Source: Verrucomicrobiota bacterium
Lineage (GTDB): Bacteria; Verrucomicrobiota; Verrucomicrobiia; Chthoniobacterales; JAFAMB01
DNA length: 33,138 nucleotides
NCBI GenBank assembly: GCA_019246215.1
Contig: JAFAQT010000391.1
Location: 1-33,138 of the forward strand
Reading direction: 5' to 3'
The notes under the pieces are model-generated. The model was given only the letters and a program-made list of their open reading frames with translations, searched no databases and had not been told where the DNA came from. Within the stretch, counting starts at the first letter, position 1; each line of letters begins with the position of its first letter. Below are positions 1-6,552 of this stretch, piece after piece. The translations under genes were made by a program, and so were the position numbers.

Positions 1-1
1 C

Positions 2-88
2 GAAAAATTCAACGATCTGCGCGCAGGCCAGATTTTATCTGTCCGTAAGGCCTGCGGAAATTTTTTGGAAAGTCGCGGGTTACAGTAA
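2..88 (+). CDS. Possible C-terminal tail of an upstream gene (partial)
   Basis: Reading from base 2, the frame is open from the window edge to a TAA at 86-88 and encodes about 28 residues ending in ESRGLQ. The frame starting at base 3 is also open to about base 90, so the choice between them is uncertain. The peptide could be an amphipathic helix at the end of a protein, but no family can be named. The sequence left of the window would settle it. Confidence 0.2.
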   Translation, partial: EKFNDLRAGQILSVRKACGNFLESRGLQ

Positions 89-338
89 GTAAGTACTGAA
101 GGTTTCCGCGGCTGTAGCAGCCCGGCTGGGGCGCGAGGCAAGTGAACGCCGGCTCTCCGTGGGTTTCTCACCGCACTCGGAGAACGTGGGCAACCTTTGA
201 CAGCGTCGCGATTGCTCCCAAAAAGAGCTTTTCGGGGAACCAACCGTGCATGGCGGTGCATGTCGCAAGCCAACTTGCGATTCAAGAGCTTTGGCTTGTA
301 CTTGCTAAAGTTAGGCCCAACTCTGGATAAGTAATGAT
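89..338. other. Intergenic stretch with no supported gene
   Basis: About 250 bases precede the first clear gene. Only two roughly 62-codon open frames of atypical composition occur here, on opposite strands, and neither has a convincing ribosome binding site or recognisable motif. The end of the stretch should hold the promoter of the next gene, but I see no -35/-10 pair good enough to call. Confidence 0.4.
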
Positions 339-1217
339 ATGTATCCGGTGGGCTTTGCGGCAGCAACAACTTGGACATGGATGATATTTATGGTGGGGCC
401 ATCTTACGCAGCACAACGTCCGTTAGCTCAATGGGTGCCCCAGGGCACACTCCGAAACGTGCCGGTCCGTACCGATTGTAAGATGACGCGACACAGCGTC
501 GGAGTGAGTCTTCAACCCACACTTTTCTATCCGTACGGCGCAATTTTTCTTTGTCCTGAGCGCCAACGAGAAATCGACTCTCTGCGCCCAGGGGCCTCGC
601 GATTTTTCCTGGTCCACGAGTATGGACATCTTGCTTTGCGCACCAGAGAGGAAGCGGTGGCTGATCGTTGGGCGGCTAAACAGCTGGCGATGGTGCCTTC
701 TGAAATGGGTACTTTGCGAGCGGTCCTCTTCTATTTTGTGGATGAAGGCACCTTCTTTGATCCCTTATATGGCACCGGTTTTGACCGAGCTTTGCGAGTG
801 GCTCGCGCGGCCGGTATCGGGGAGAAAGAATGGCCTTTACCGCTTGTCGCCTACGCCAAAGCTCAGGAACGCAGGAAAGCGAACGGGACAACGATGAGGC
901 TTCGGCTGCACGATGCATACACTAATGCCGCGCAGATGATCATCTGGATTGATGGCCAGCCGGTTGGTGTCTTGAGCAACGTGGATGGGGAGAAGCTTCT
1001 CCAATTGCCGAGGCTGGTTCCCGGGCAACATCTCATTCAAGCTTACCAGGTATGGCTTTATCATAGTGAACCCTCGGGGATGAAGTCCGAGGTTGCGCGT
1101 CGACTGCAAGCGGAATGCGAGTTAACGTCAACGGGCAGAAAACTGGTTGTTCTCAACCTCCGATACAACGGTCCCGACGGTGATATATTGTCGATCCGGG
1201 CAGATGAAGTGCGATAA
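339..1217 (+). CDS. Putative exported zinc metallopeptidase-like protein with HEYGH motif
   Basis: This 292-residue protein is of unknown family. Its N-terminus (residues 6-25) is hydrophobic and ends in a signal-peptidase-like SYAAQ, so export is likely although no basic n-region is present. Residues 93-97 read HEYGH, a match to HExxH, and eight residues later comes EAVAD (105-109), matching the ExxAD third-ligand motif of gluzincin peptidases. Together these suggest a zinc site formed by His93, His97 and Glu105 with Glu94 as catalytic base. The part after about residue 170 is beta-rich and carries phrases such as IWIDGQPVGVL, reminiscent of PEGA-type surface domains. No strong Shine-Dalgarno sequence precedes the ATG. 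It stands alone and converges on the cysteine desulfurase gene. Peptidase function is inferred from the motifs only. Confidence 0.7.
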   Translation: MYPVGFAAATTWTWMIFMVGPSYAAQRPLAQWVPQGTLRNVPVRTDCKMTRHSVGVSLQPTLFYPYGAIFLCPERQREIDSLRPGASRFFLVHEYGHLALRTREEAVADRWAAKQLAMVPSEMGTLRAVLFYFVDEGTFFDPLYGTGFDRALRVARAAGIGEKEWPLPLVAYAKAQERRKANGTTMRLRLHDAYTNAAQMIIWIDGQPVGVLSNVDGEKLLQLPRLVPGQHLIQAYQVWLYHSEPSGMKSEVARRLQAECELTSTGRKLVVLNLRYNGPDGDILSIRADEVR

Positions 1218-1302
1218 TGGAAAGCCGCACGCCGGACACCTTGCCTTCAGTCTCCAGTGAAATCCGTGTAGTCTGCAGGTTAGCTCTTGTCTTCGGTTTT
1301 CT

Positions 1303-1320
1303 GGACTTGGTGCGCTAGCT
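1303..1320 (-). repeat. GCACCAAGTC-type intergenic motif, copy D
   Basis: Read on the minus strand this site is TAGCGCACCAAGTCCAG. It lies about six bases after the cysteine desulfurase stop codon and differs by one base from the sequence TAGTGCACCAAGTCCA that overlaps the kinase stop codon at 9760-9775. It could be a short dispersed 3'-flank element or chance, and the function is unknown. Confidence 0.35.
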
Positions 1321-1324
1321 TTTT

Positions 1325-2479
1325 TCAAGCCGCAAGGAATCCGCGATTCATTGCTCGAAGTTTTTCAATCGCGTTCGGAATTATCTGCAGCGCCCGCTCT
1401 ACTTCCGTTTCTGAATTGAATCGGCTAAAGGAAAATCGCAGGCTGCCCCGCGCGCGTTCATTGGAATATCCCATTGCCTTTAACACGTGGGACGGCTCTA
1501 AGGAGCCCGCTGTGCACGCCGAGCCTGCCGAGCAACAGATTTCTTTTTGGTCGAGAAGCATCAGCATCCCTTCCGCATCAATCCCTTCAATCGCCAGGTT
1601 GGAGGTGTTTGGAAGACGCTGCGTCCGATGACCGTTAATTTGAATCGACGAAACCGTCGCAAAGAGTCCCTGTTCGAAGCGGTCCCGCAACGCTCTGACA
1701 CGACTGTTTTCTTCGTGCATAGCGGACGACGCCAGTTCAGCTGCTCTCCCCAGAGCCACAATCGAAGCGGTGTTTTCGGTTCCACCGCGCCTTTTGTTCT
1801 CCTGGCCGCCGCCGATCAGGTAAGGATTAAATCTTGTTTTACGATTGACGTACAACGCTGCGATACCCTTTGGAGCATGCAGTTTATGGCCGGAAAGTGA
1901 AAGGAAGCTGATCGGAAGCTGCCGGAGATCAATCTCGATCTTTCCGACGGCTTGGACCGCGTCTGTGTGGAAAGGAGTTCCCTTGGAGCGACAAATTTCA
2001 GCGGCTTCTTCCATCGGGAAGAGGGTCCCGGTTTCGTTGTTGGCCCACATCAAGGAAACGATTGCGGTGTCGTCTCGAATCGCTCGTTCGAGATCGTCCA
2101 GACTGATTAATCCACCCGAATCGACATCCAGCCAGGTGACCTCGTAGCCCCTCCTGGCCAGGGCTTCGGCGTGTTTGATGATCGCGCTATGCTCCACTTT
2201 GCTGGTTACCAGATGTCTGCGGTCCGGGTCGGCCAACAAGGCGGACTGTATGGCGCTGTTGTCAGATTCAGTGCCGCAGCTCGTGAAGATGATCTCTGAG
2301 GGCTCACATCGTAACAGTGCTGCGACCTGTTCGCGTGCCGTTTGAACTGCGCCCGCGGCATGTTTGCCGAAAGAATACGCGCTGGAAGGATTTCCGTACT
2401 GATCTTTCAGGTACGGCAACATTACTTGAATCACTTCCGGATCGATTTGTGTCGTAGCGTTGTTATCAAAGTAAATCAT
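1325..2479 (-). CDS. Cysteine desulfurase (NifS/IscS family)
   Basis: This PLP-dependent class V aminotransferase-fold enzyme takes sulfur from L-cysteine, giving alanine and an enzyme persulfide for Fe-S clusters, thiolated tRNA or cofactors. I start it at ATG 2479 (MIYFDNNATTQ, the usual family N-terminus), giving 384 residues. An in-frame ATG 29 codons upstream would add a poorly conserved, charged leader overlapping the previous gene. In 384-residue numbering the PLP lysine is Lys199 in SGHKLHAPKG, the cofactor aspartate is Asp173 in HTDAVQ, and the persulfide cysteine is Cys322 in SAGSACTAGS. The short active-site loop with SSACxxG-like context fits group I IscS/NifS enzymes. The gene follows the LAB_N gene by 8 bases and is probably cotranscribed with it. 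No iscU, iscA or suf genes are adjacent, so the Fe-S or tRNA role stays open. Confidence 0.95.
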   Translation of the reverse strand: MIYFDNNATTQIDPEVIQVMLPYLKDQYGNPSSAYSFGKHAAGAVQTAREQVAALLRCEPSEIIFTSCGTESDNSAIQSALLADPDRRHLVTSKVEHSAIIKHAEALARRGYEVTWLDVDSGGLISLDDLERAIRDDTAIVSLMWANNETGTLFPMEEAAEICRSKGTPFHTDAVQAVGKIEIDLRQLPISFLSLSGHKLHAPKGIAALYVNRKTRFNPYLIGGGQENKRRGGTENTASIVALGRAAELASSAMHEENSRVRALRDRFEQGLFATVSSIQINGHRTQRLPNTSNLAIEGIDAEGMLMLLDQKEICCSAGSACTAGSLEPSHVLKAMGYSNERARGSLRFSFSRFNSETEVERALQIIPNAIEKLRAMNRGFLAA

Positions 2480-2487
2480 ACGGACGG

Positions 2488-2862
2488 CTATCGGGTCACG
2501 ATCTCGGGATTGGCAGGTGCAGTCCCGCTCGCGGGCTGCCTCTTTCCTGACAAGACCTCTTTCCATTTCAGATAAAGATTTCTGATATAGAGGGGGAGCG
2601 GCATCAATGTCATGATCACTCCGACCGAATCCCTCCGATAAAACGCAAAATAACTCAGCGCTAAGAGGCTACCCAGGAGGCTGCATTCCCAAAAACCAAT
2701 GGGAATAATGCTTTTTTTCGCACGTTCCGAAGCGATCCACTGGAGGAAGAAGCGGATTGAGAATACGGCGCTTCCGGTCCAGCCGACAATCTTCCAGGGA
2801 GTCACAACGATAAATGCCAACACTGCTGAATGGATCAACCACTCCATTCGGGCATATCGCAT
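2488..2862 (-). CDS. Lipid A biosynthesis N-terminal (LAB_N) domain membrane protein
   Basis: This 124-residue protein has three or four hydrophobic segments (about residues 7-30, 33-45, 55-75 and 80-97). It carries signatures of the LAB_N domain: WKIVGWTGSAVFSIRFFLQW, then a conserved SERAKKSIIPIGFWECSLLGS stretch. In some bacteria this domain is fused to lipid-A-disaccharide synthase. Here it stands alone and lacks the glycosyltransferase part, so it is not LpxB itself. Stand-alone LAB_N proteins often sit beside lipid or cell-envelope glycosyltransferases. Here the neighbours are the DUF983 protein upstream and the cysteine desulfurase 8 bases downstream. An alternative start is Met6. The exact role is unknown. 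Confidence 0.85.
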   Translation of the reverse strand: MRYARMEWLIHSAVLAFIVVTPWKIVGWTGSAVFSIRFFLQWIASERAKKSIIPIGFWECSLLGSLLALSYFAFYRRDSVGVIMTLMPLPLYIRNLYLKWKEVLSGKRQPASGTAPANPEIVTR

Positions 2863-3003
2863 CGATTTGCCGCGTTGACAAGAGAACGGACGAGGGAGCC
2901 GGTCGGCGTGATAAACGCCCTAATTTGCCTCCTGAGAACCGTGCAAGCGGGAGATTTTGCTCACCTGATTCTTCTTCTTGAGTCGGCGCGGTCTGCGGGC
3001 TAC

Positions 3004-3510
3004 TCAAGATTTGTTGATCGGCTCCAGATCGGGATTTTTCGGAGGCGGTGCTATAGATTCGATCGGCCGATCCCCGTCATCATCCTCACCGCCGTGCGGA
3101 TCAAAAAAAAGGTCGAACGCAAGAAAAAGCGCCTTCGAATGGCGGGCGAACAAGACGTTAAAAATCGGCATGGGAACGATCGTCAGAGTGAGGACCAGCC
3201 AAATCGGCAGGTGCAGACAGACATCCAGTACCAGATAAATTATAAGGCCGAGTAATGCTCCCGCGCCGTAGTTGATAGCGAAGATGGAAAGCAGGAAATA
3301 TCCGGGTTCGCGCTCGAAGGGATAACCACAGCGCGGACAACCGTCGAGCGGCATAAACCAATCTCGCAAGGATCGCACCTCAGACCATGGGACGAACATC
3401 GGGCGTCCACCGCACGTCGGGCATCTCAATCTCAAGGCGTTCGACATCATCCGGCGAAAGCGTCTCGCTGAGTAGTCTGGTGGTTCCGTATGATCTATGG
3501 GGGAACCCAT
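3004..3510 (-). CDS. DUF983 family membrane protein with zinc ribbon
   Basis: This 168-residue protein has two CxxC pairs (CPTC at 30-33 and CPRC at 58-61) that form a zinc ribbon, followed by GYPFEREPGYFLLSIFAINY, the typical DUF983 continuation. Two transmembrane helices follow (about 71-95 and 101-122). The tail is acidic and proline-rich. In alphaproteobacteria DUF983 genes often lie near cytochrome oxidase assembly genes, but no such genes are seen here, so the function stays unknown. It is first in a minus-strand run with the LAB_N and cysteine desulfurase genes, though a 141-base gap to LAB_N leaves room for a separate promoter. It is divergent from the ketosynthase gene across 164 bases. 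Confidence 0.85.
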   Translation of the reverse strand: MGSPIDHTEPPDYSARRFRRMMSNALRLRCPTCGGRPMFVPWSEVRSLRDWFMPLDGCPRCGYPFEREPGYFLLSIFAINYGAGALLGLIIYLVLDVCLHLPIWLVLTLTIVPMPIFNVLFARHSKALFLAFDLFFDPHGGEDDDGDRPIESIAPPPKNPDLEPINKS

Positions 3511-3674
3511 GGATGCAGCCTAGTCTCGAAGCGCCAGGGCGCAAGAGGTGACAGCGGAATATTCATTGCTGGTGGGGTCGCGAGATCAAACAACGAGGAC
3601 TCGTTGCCGGGCTGGAATTCTCTTGGTCTCTCTTCTCATTGACCTGTGAACCGGTGCGGGAAAGTATGTGACTC
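3511..3674. promoter_or_regulatory. Divergent intergenic region between DUF983 and ketosynthase genes
   Basis: The two genes point away from each other across 164 bases, so both promoters should lie here. A TTGACC hexamer at about 3639-3644 could be a -35 element for the ketosynthase gene, but no good -10 follows at the right distance. I therefore claim only that the region should be regulatory. Confidence 0.4.
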
Positions 3675-4877
3675 ATGCAGGACATTGCCAGAGGGAACCG
3701 TGTTCTCGTGACAGGGCTAGGAGTAATTTCACCCCTGGGCCCGGATACGGACGCAAATCTTCGATCGCTGCTGGAAGGGAAAGATTGCGTGGCCCCGATT
3801 GAGATTTTCGACGTCTCAAGGACACGGTGTAAGACGGCAGGCCAGATTCCCGATGTTTGGCTGGAGAAAGCGTTTCCGCCAGGGCGAGTTTCCGACCGCT
3901 TTCACCGAGGTGCCCGGATGGCTGCGCTAGCGTTGCGGGAAGCCAGTAAAGTCGCCAACGGCGCCAAGCCCGAACTGATGGTCGTCGGGACGACGGTCGG
4001 AGGCATGAGCTACGGAGAGCTCTTTTATCGCCGTTTGCTTGCTACCAAATCCCGGAAGGGCTTTGCCCGGCTAGTGGGTAATTACACTCCGCAAAAACCC
4101 ATTCAGGACGCGCTGGAATTGAACAGATTACGAATCCCCACACAGATTCTCACCAACGCCTGTTCCTCGGGTTCGAATGCGATCGGACACGGATTTGAGC
4201 TGGTGAGGCACGGGCTGCGCAGTTGTGTCGTGTGCGGAGGCTACGAGCCACTGTGCGAGCTTGTTTTTGTCGGCTTTGATTCTCTCCAGGCTGCTACGCC
4301 CGAGAAAATCCGGCCATTTGACAGGAATCGGACGGGATTGGTTCTGGGCGAGGGAGCTGCTTTTTTAATTCTGGAGTCGGAAAGAAGCGCCAACAGTCGG
4401 GGGGCCGTAGCTCTGGCGGAAATGGTCGGCTACGGCGTCTCCACCGACACTTATCATCTGACTCAACCGAATCCATCTGGCATCGGCCCGAAACTCGCAA
4501 TGCAAAGAGCTCTTGATTCGGGAGGTGTGGCAGCGGGTGCCATCGATTATGTAAATGCCCACGGGACCGCGACGATTTTCAATGACGCAACGGAAGGCGC
4601 TGCGATCTCCGAACTTTGCGGAAAAGTTCCAGTCAGCTCGACCAAATCGATGATGGGTCATGCGCTAGGGGCTGCCGGCGCAATTGAAGCGGCATTCTGC
4701 GTACTGGCGTTGCGCGACCAGTTTCTCCCGCCCAACATCAACTTTGTTCAACCGGATCCAGCATGGAAGTTTGAAGTGGTCGCCAATCAGTTCAGAGCCG
4801 CACGCGTGAACTATGCACTCTCGAATTCGATCGGGTTCGGCGGGACGAATGCCACGCTGATACTGAAGCAGACATGA
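3675..4877 (+). CDS. Beta-ketoacyl-ACP synthase (FabF/KAS II-like), active-site residues intact
   Basis: This thiolase-fold enzyme carries out decarboxylative Claisen condensation of malonyl-ACP with an acyl-enzyme. At 400 residues it has normal KAS II length. The catalytic triad is complete: Cys163 in TNACSSGSNA, His296 in VNAHGTAT, and His329 in KSMMGHALGAAG. The C-terminal NSIGFGGTNATLIL motif is also present. Its stop codon overlaps the next gene's start (ATGA at 4874-4877), and that next gene encodes an inactive ketosynthase homologue. This is the arrangement of type II polyketide KS-alpha/KS-beta pairs. No acyl carrier protein, ketoreductase, malonyltransferase or dehydratase gene lies in the cluster, so it must borrow these from elsewhere. 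It could be a specialised fatty acid, polyene or type II polyketide condensing enzyme rather than housekeeping FabF. Confidence 0.92.
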   Translation: MQDIARGNRVLVTGLGVISPLGPDTDANLRSLLEGKDCVAPIEIFDVSRTRCKTAGQIPDVWLEKAFPPGRVSDRFHRGARMAALALREASKVANGAKPELMVVGTTVGGMSYGELFYRRLLATKSRKGFARLVGNYTPQKPIQDALELNRLRIPTQILTNACSSGSNAIGHGFELVRHGLRSCVVCGGYEPLCELVFVGFDSLQAATPEKIRPFDRNRTGLVLGEGAAFLILESERSANSRGAVALAEMVGYGVSTDTYHLTQPNPSGIGPKLAMQRALDSGGVAAGAIDYVNAHGTATIFNDATEGAAISELCGKVPVSSTKSMMGHALGAAGAIEAAFCVLALRDQFLPPNINFVQPDPAWKFEVVANQFRAARVNYALSNSIGFGGTNATLILKQT

Positions 4878-6013
4878 ATTTTTGTATTCAAGGAATCGGA
4901 GCTGTAACCCCTTTGGGCCCTACTGGCCTGGAAACGTGGTTGGCACTCTGCGACGGCCAGCATGCGCCCAGAACGCGCTTCGGAAAAGCGCTCGCCGATC
5001 GAAATTATTTCGCCTGCCCGGTGCCTGGGAAGTTTTTGGGGGGCGCTGCGCGTCAGCCTCGTCTGCGCCGATCCGGCACAATCTCACTGCTTGCAGCGTT
5101 GGCGGGATCTGACGCGTTTGCCGATGCCGGACTGAAACTGGACAGCGGCTTAGGAGATCGAATCGCTGTAGTGTTCGCGATCTGCTCAGGAGGCATCAAT
5201 TACACGCGTCGTTTTTATCACGAGATCGCGACGCAAGGAGCAAATTGCGCAAGCCCGTTGTTGTTCCCCGAAACCGTGTACAATGCTGCGGCGAGCCATC
5301 TGGCAGCTCTGCTCGGCGTCGACGGACAGAGTTATACGCTGGTCGGAGATTCCTCCGTCGGCTTGGCGGCGATTCATTTCGCCACGGAACTCCTGACAAT
5401 GCAACCGCGGCTCGACCGCTGTCTCGTGGTAGGCACCGAGGAAGTAGACTGGCTCTTAGCCGACGCGTTCGCCAGCTGGCGTATGGCGACGAATCGGGAT
5501 CAGTTCGAAGTGTACGGCCGAACAAACGGCACGATTTTTGGAGAAGGGGCTGCCGCGGTCCTGGTAGGACGAACGGGATCCTTAATGATCGCCAAATGCT
5601 CGGCAGGCCTGCCGTTTCATTCACTGAGCGAGACTGAATCCGCCGCGAAGGAGATGTTTTGTCACCTGCCGAGGGAAGGAGCGTTTGAAATGATTGTAAG
5701 TAGCGCCAACGGCACGTTCGCAGACGAAGTGGAGGGAAAGGTGTTCAGCGAATTCTATCCCGCCGTCCCGGTTTATGCTCCTAAACCGGCGTTAGGCGAG
5801 GCACTCGGTGCGGGCGCTCTGCTCCAGGTTGCCGTCGCTGGTTGGGCGCTTCGTCACCAACGGTTGCCGGGAACTCTGAGGGCCGGCTGCAAGCTCCTCA
5901 GTGTAAACCGGGAAACCCGGTCCTTACCGTCTTCCCAGGCCTTGGTGACATGCGTCGGGTTCAATCACCAGGTGAACGCGTTGAAGTTGTGCCTGGTGCA
6001 ATCCGCGTATTGA
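4874..6013 (+). CDS. Inactive ketosynthase homologue (chain-length-factor-like, KS-beta)
   Basis: This 379-residue protein keeps the ketosynthase fold (IQGIGAVTPLGPTG start, TIFGEGAAAVL, CVGFNHQVNAL end) but has lost all three catalytic residues. The nucleophile position reads VGDSSVG, so Cys is Ser160. The first histidine position is SSANGTF (Asn279) and the second is PALGEALGAG (Glu309). Actinobacterial chain-length factors usually have Gln at the Cys position, so this one is divergent but analogous. The ATGA overlap with the active ketosynthase gene implies equal expression and probably a heterodimer in which this subunit shapes the product cavity. Pairing and role are inferred, while the residue losses are seen directly. 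Confidence 0.88.
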   Translation: MNFCIQGIGAVTPLGPTGLETWLALCDGQHAPRTRFGKALADRNYFACPVPGKFLGGAARQPRLRRSGTISLLAALAGSDAFADAGLKLDSGLGDRIAVVFAICSGGINYTRRFYHEIATQGANCASPLLFPETVYNAAASHLAALLGVDGQSYTLVGDSSVGLAAIHFATELLTMQPRLDRCLVVGTEEVDWLLADAFASWRMATNRDQFEVYGRTNGTIFGEGAAAVLVGRTGSLMIAKCSAGLPFHSLSETESAAKEMFCHLPREGAFEMIVSSANGTFADEVEGKVFSEFYPAVPVYAPKPALGEALGAGALLQVAVAGWALRHQRLPGTLRAGCKLLSVNRETRSLPSSQALVTCVGFNHQVNALKLCLVQSAY

Positions 6014-6046
6014 TCCTGCCCGGCGTTTAAGTAATAGTGGTTTTCT

Positions 6047-6526
6047 ATGCCAAGTAAGCTGGCGGCGGCGATGCTTATCATGGCTACTGTAGTGCTGTTG
6101 CTTGCTGGATGCGAGACCACCCAGGACCAATTTACCCAGTCTCAGGTTCTTGTTAACCAAGCCATCGCGAATGAGCCTGCAGGGAATTATTTTATTGGAA
6201 GACGATTTTACCGAAAAAATTATTTCTTCTGGGGATATATCCGGCAGCCGCGCCAACCGTGGAGGAGCGCTAAGCTTGTCATGTTGAACGAGCAGAAAAT
6301 GCTTGCTCCCGATCGCCAGGCAAATAAGCCCGGTTTCGACAGCAATTTTGAATATCGACTCCAGGGGTACTTGTCAGGGCAAACCGTTTATGAGCCCGCT
6401 TCGAACGGCTTTTATCCAGAATTTGTGTTAACGGGATACAAACTCATATCGAATCACCCTCCTCAGATTTTCCGGGAGCCGAAGGCGATGGACCCGGACC
6501 GACTTTATATCGACAAACCTCAGTAG
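6047..6526 (+). CDS. Putative lipoprotein of unknown function
   Basis: This 159-residue protein has a type II signal peptide: a hydrophobic stretch at residues 5-20 and the lipobox LLAGC, with Cys22 as the lipidated residue. The position after Cys is Glu, not Asp, so outer-membrane sorting is possible. The mature part is rich in aromatic and basic residues (YFIGRRFYRKNYFFWGYIRQP), with a later YRLQGYLSGQTVYEPASNGFYPEFVLTGY segment. I do not recognise the family. The gene starts 33 bases after the KS-beta gene and ends 26 bases before the kinase gene. It may be part of one transcript and could be a surface partner of the kinase's periplasmic PEGA region. Confidence 0.8.
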   Translation: MPSKLAAAMLIMATVVLLLAGCETTQDQFTQSQVLVNQAIANEPAGNYFIGRRFYRKNYFFWGYIRQPRQPWRSAKLVMLNEQKMLAPDRQANKPGFDSNFEYRLQGYLSGQTVYEPASNGFYPEFVLTGYKLISNHPPQIFREPKAMDPDRLYIDKPQ

Positions 6527-6552
6527 ATTAAGCGATTCTCGAGAGAGTAGTT

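Noticed and set aside
423-1109. Open frames on the minus strand across the HEYGH protein gene (423-629, 676-918, 837-1109)
   Set aside because: They are shadows of the plus-strand gene, with no motifs and no ribosome binding sites.
5196-5637. Arginine-rich open frames on both strands inside the second ketosynthase gene
   Set aside because: Composition typical of out-of-frame reading through a G+C-rich gene; the KS-beta frame explains the sequence.
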